From the NCBI GenBank assembly GCA_046496945.1, contig JAWOGL010000227.1, positions 1 through 5,541 on the forward strand: a stretch of 5,541 bases of DNA. Direction: 5' to 3'. The notes beneath the pieces are model-generated. The model saw only the letters and a list, made by a program, of their open reading frames with translations, was not told the DNA's origin and did no database searches. The DNA comes from Desulfonatronovibrio sp046496945 (GTDB taxonomy: Bacteria; Desulfobacterota; Desulfovibrionia; Desulfovibrionales; Desulfonatronovibrionaceae). Shown here in pieces: positions 5,170 through 5,541 of this stretch (position 1 is its first letter; each line of letters starts with the position of its first letter). A program made the position numbers and the translations under genes.

Positions 5170-5541
5170 ATGGAAAAATCACTTAAAAAAATCAAAAGGC
5201 TGCTTCAAGAAGCCATCGACCAGAGATCAAAATTTATAATCGTCCTGCCTGAAGATATGTCCAGTGTCAGCAGCCTGAATGCTTCTCTGATGGATTTTAA
5301 CAATGAATATCTCTATCTGGAAGTCTCCGCCATAACCAGATTCAACCCCAGATGGGAAGGCCTTGGCGTAACCTGCTTTTTCCGGTTGATAACCACAAAA
5401 AAACCGCGCAAGGAAATGTTTTTCAACTTTAGTTCAAAAGTTTACAGCCATGAACAGGGCAAAAGCGACCAGGTCGGGGTACAGCTGGACTTCCCTGAAA
5501 AAATCGAAATGGGGCAGAGGCGTTCCAGCATGAGGATAGAC
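5170..5541 (+). CDS. PilZ-domain (YcgR-like) c-di-GMP-binding protein, N-terminal part, cut by the window end
   Basis: An open frame runs from ATG at 5170 to the end of the window and gives 124 residues. Residues about 1-110 look like the YcgR-type N-terminal beta-barrel domain: after an opening basic helix, KFIIVLPEDMSSVSSLNASL is followed by strands ending in VTCFFRLI and VQLDFPEKIE. Then comes QRRSSMRID (116-124), in which R118 and R122 form the RxxxR motif that opens a PilZ domain and grips c-di-GMP. The second PilZ motif (D/NxSxxG) would lie just outside the window. Such proteins act in the cytoplasm as c-di-GMP effectors, often slowing flagellar rotation or controlling surface attachment; the target here cannot be told. 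No good Shine-Dalgarno sequence precedes the ATG, and no upstream in-frame start was found, so the start is likely but not certain. Confidence 0.78.
   Translation, partial: MEKSLKKIKRLLQEAIDQRSKFIIVLPEDMSSVSSLNASLMDFNNEYLYLEVSAITRFNPRWEGLGVTCFFRLITTKKPRKEMFFNFSSKVYSHEQGKSDQVGVQLDFPEKIEMGQRRSSMRID

Overview
The window is 5.5 kb of compact bacterial chromosome with a GC content near one half. The gene content suggests a sulfate-reducing deltaproteobacterium of the Desulfovibrionales type. The pointers are a C-terminal fragment resembling rubredoxin:oxygen oxidoreductase/FprA, a small HEAT-like protein of a kind I associate with Desulfovibrio, and a PilZ-type protein. This placement is inference from protein style, not a database match.

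Layout. Positions 1-796 (+) hold the 3' end of a probable flavodiiron protein gene, overlapped by 14 bases by a HEAT-like hypothetical gene. Positions 797-1058 are a convergent intergenic region rich in inverted repeats, including a probable terminator hairpin. Positions 1059-4818 (-) are four closely packed genes read right to left: a periplasmic amino-acid-binding protein, a single permease, the ATPase, and a membrane-anchored metallophosphoesterase. Positions 4819-5169 are a divergent intergenic region with a candidate promoter and a leader that can fold in mutually exclusive ways. Positions 5170-5541 (+) are the start of a YcgR-like c-di-GMP (PilZ) gene that runs off the window.

How the genes fit together. 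The binding protein, permease and ATPase form a complete polar-amino-acid (PAAT/HAAT class) ABC importer. With one permease gene, the membrane part is presumably a homodimer. The binding protein has a strong Shine-Dalgarno sequence. The permease and ATPase lack one, which fits an excess of binding protein over membrane parts.

Most unusual points. The permease carries a signal peptide and a TPR-like domain of about 90 residues ahead of its five membrane segments, predicted to lie in the periplasm. The metallophosphoesterase has Glu in place of the usual first metal-binding Asp. The leader of the PilZ gene contains repeated CCGGAA elements in both orientations, giving competing hairpins. I found no RNA genes, CRISPR arrays, insertion sequences or clear signs of recent transfer.
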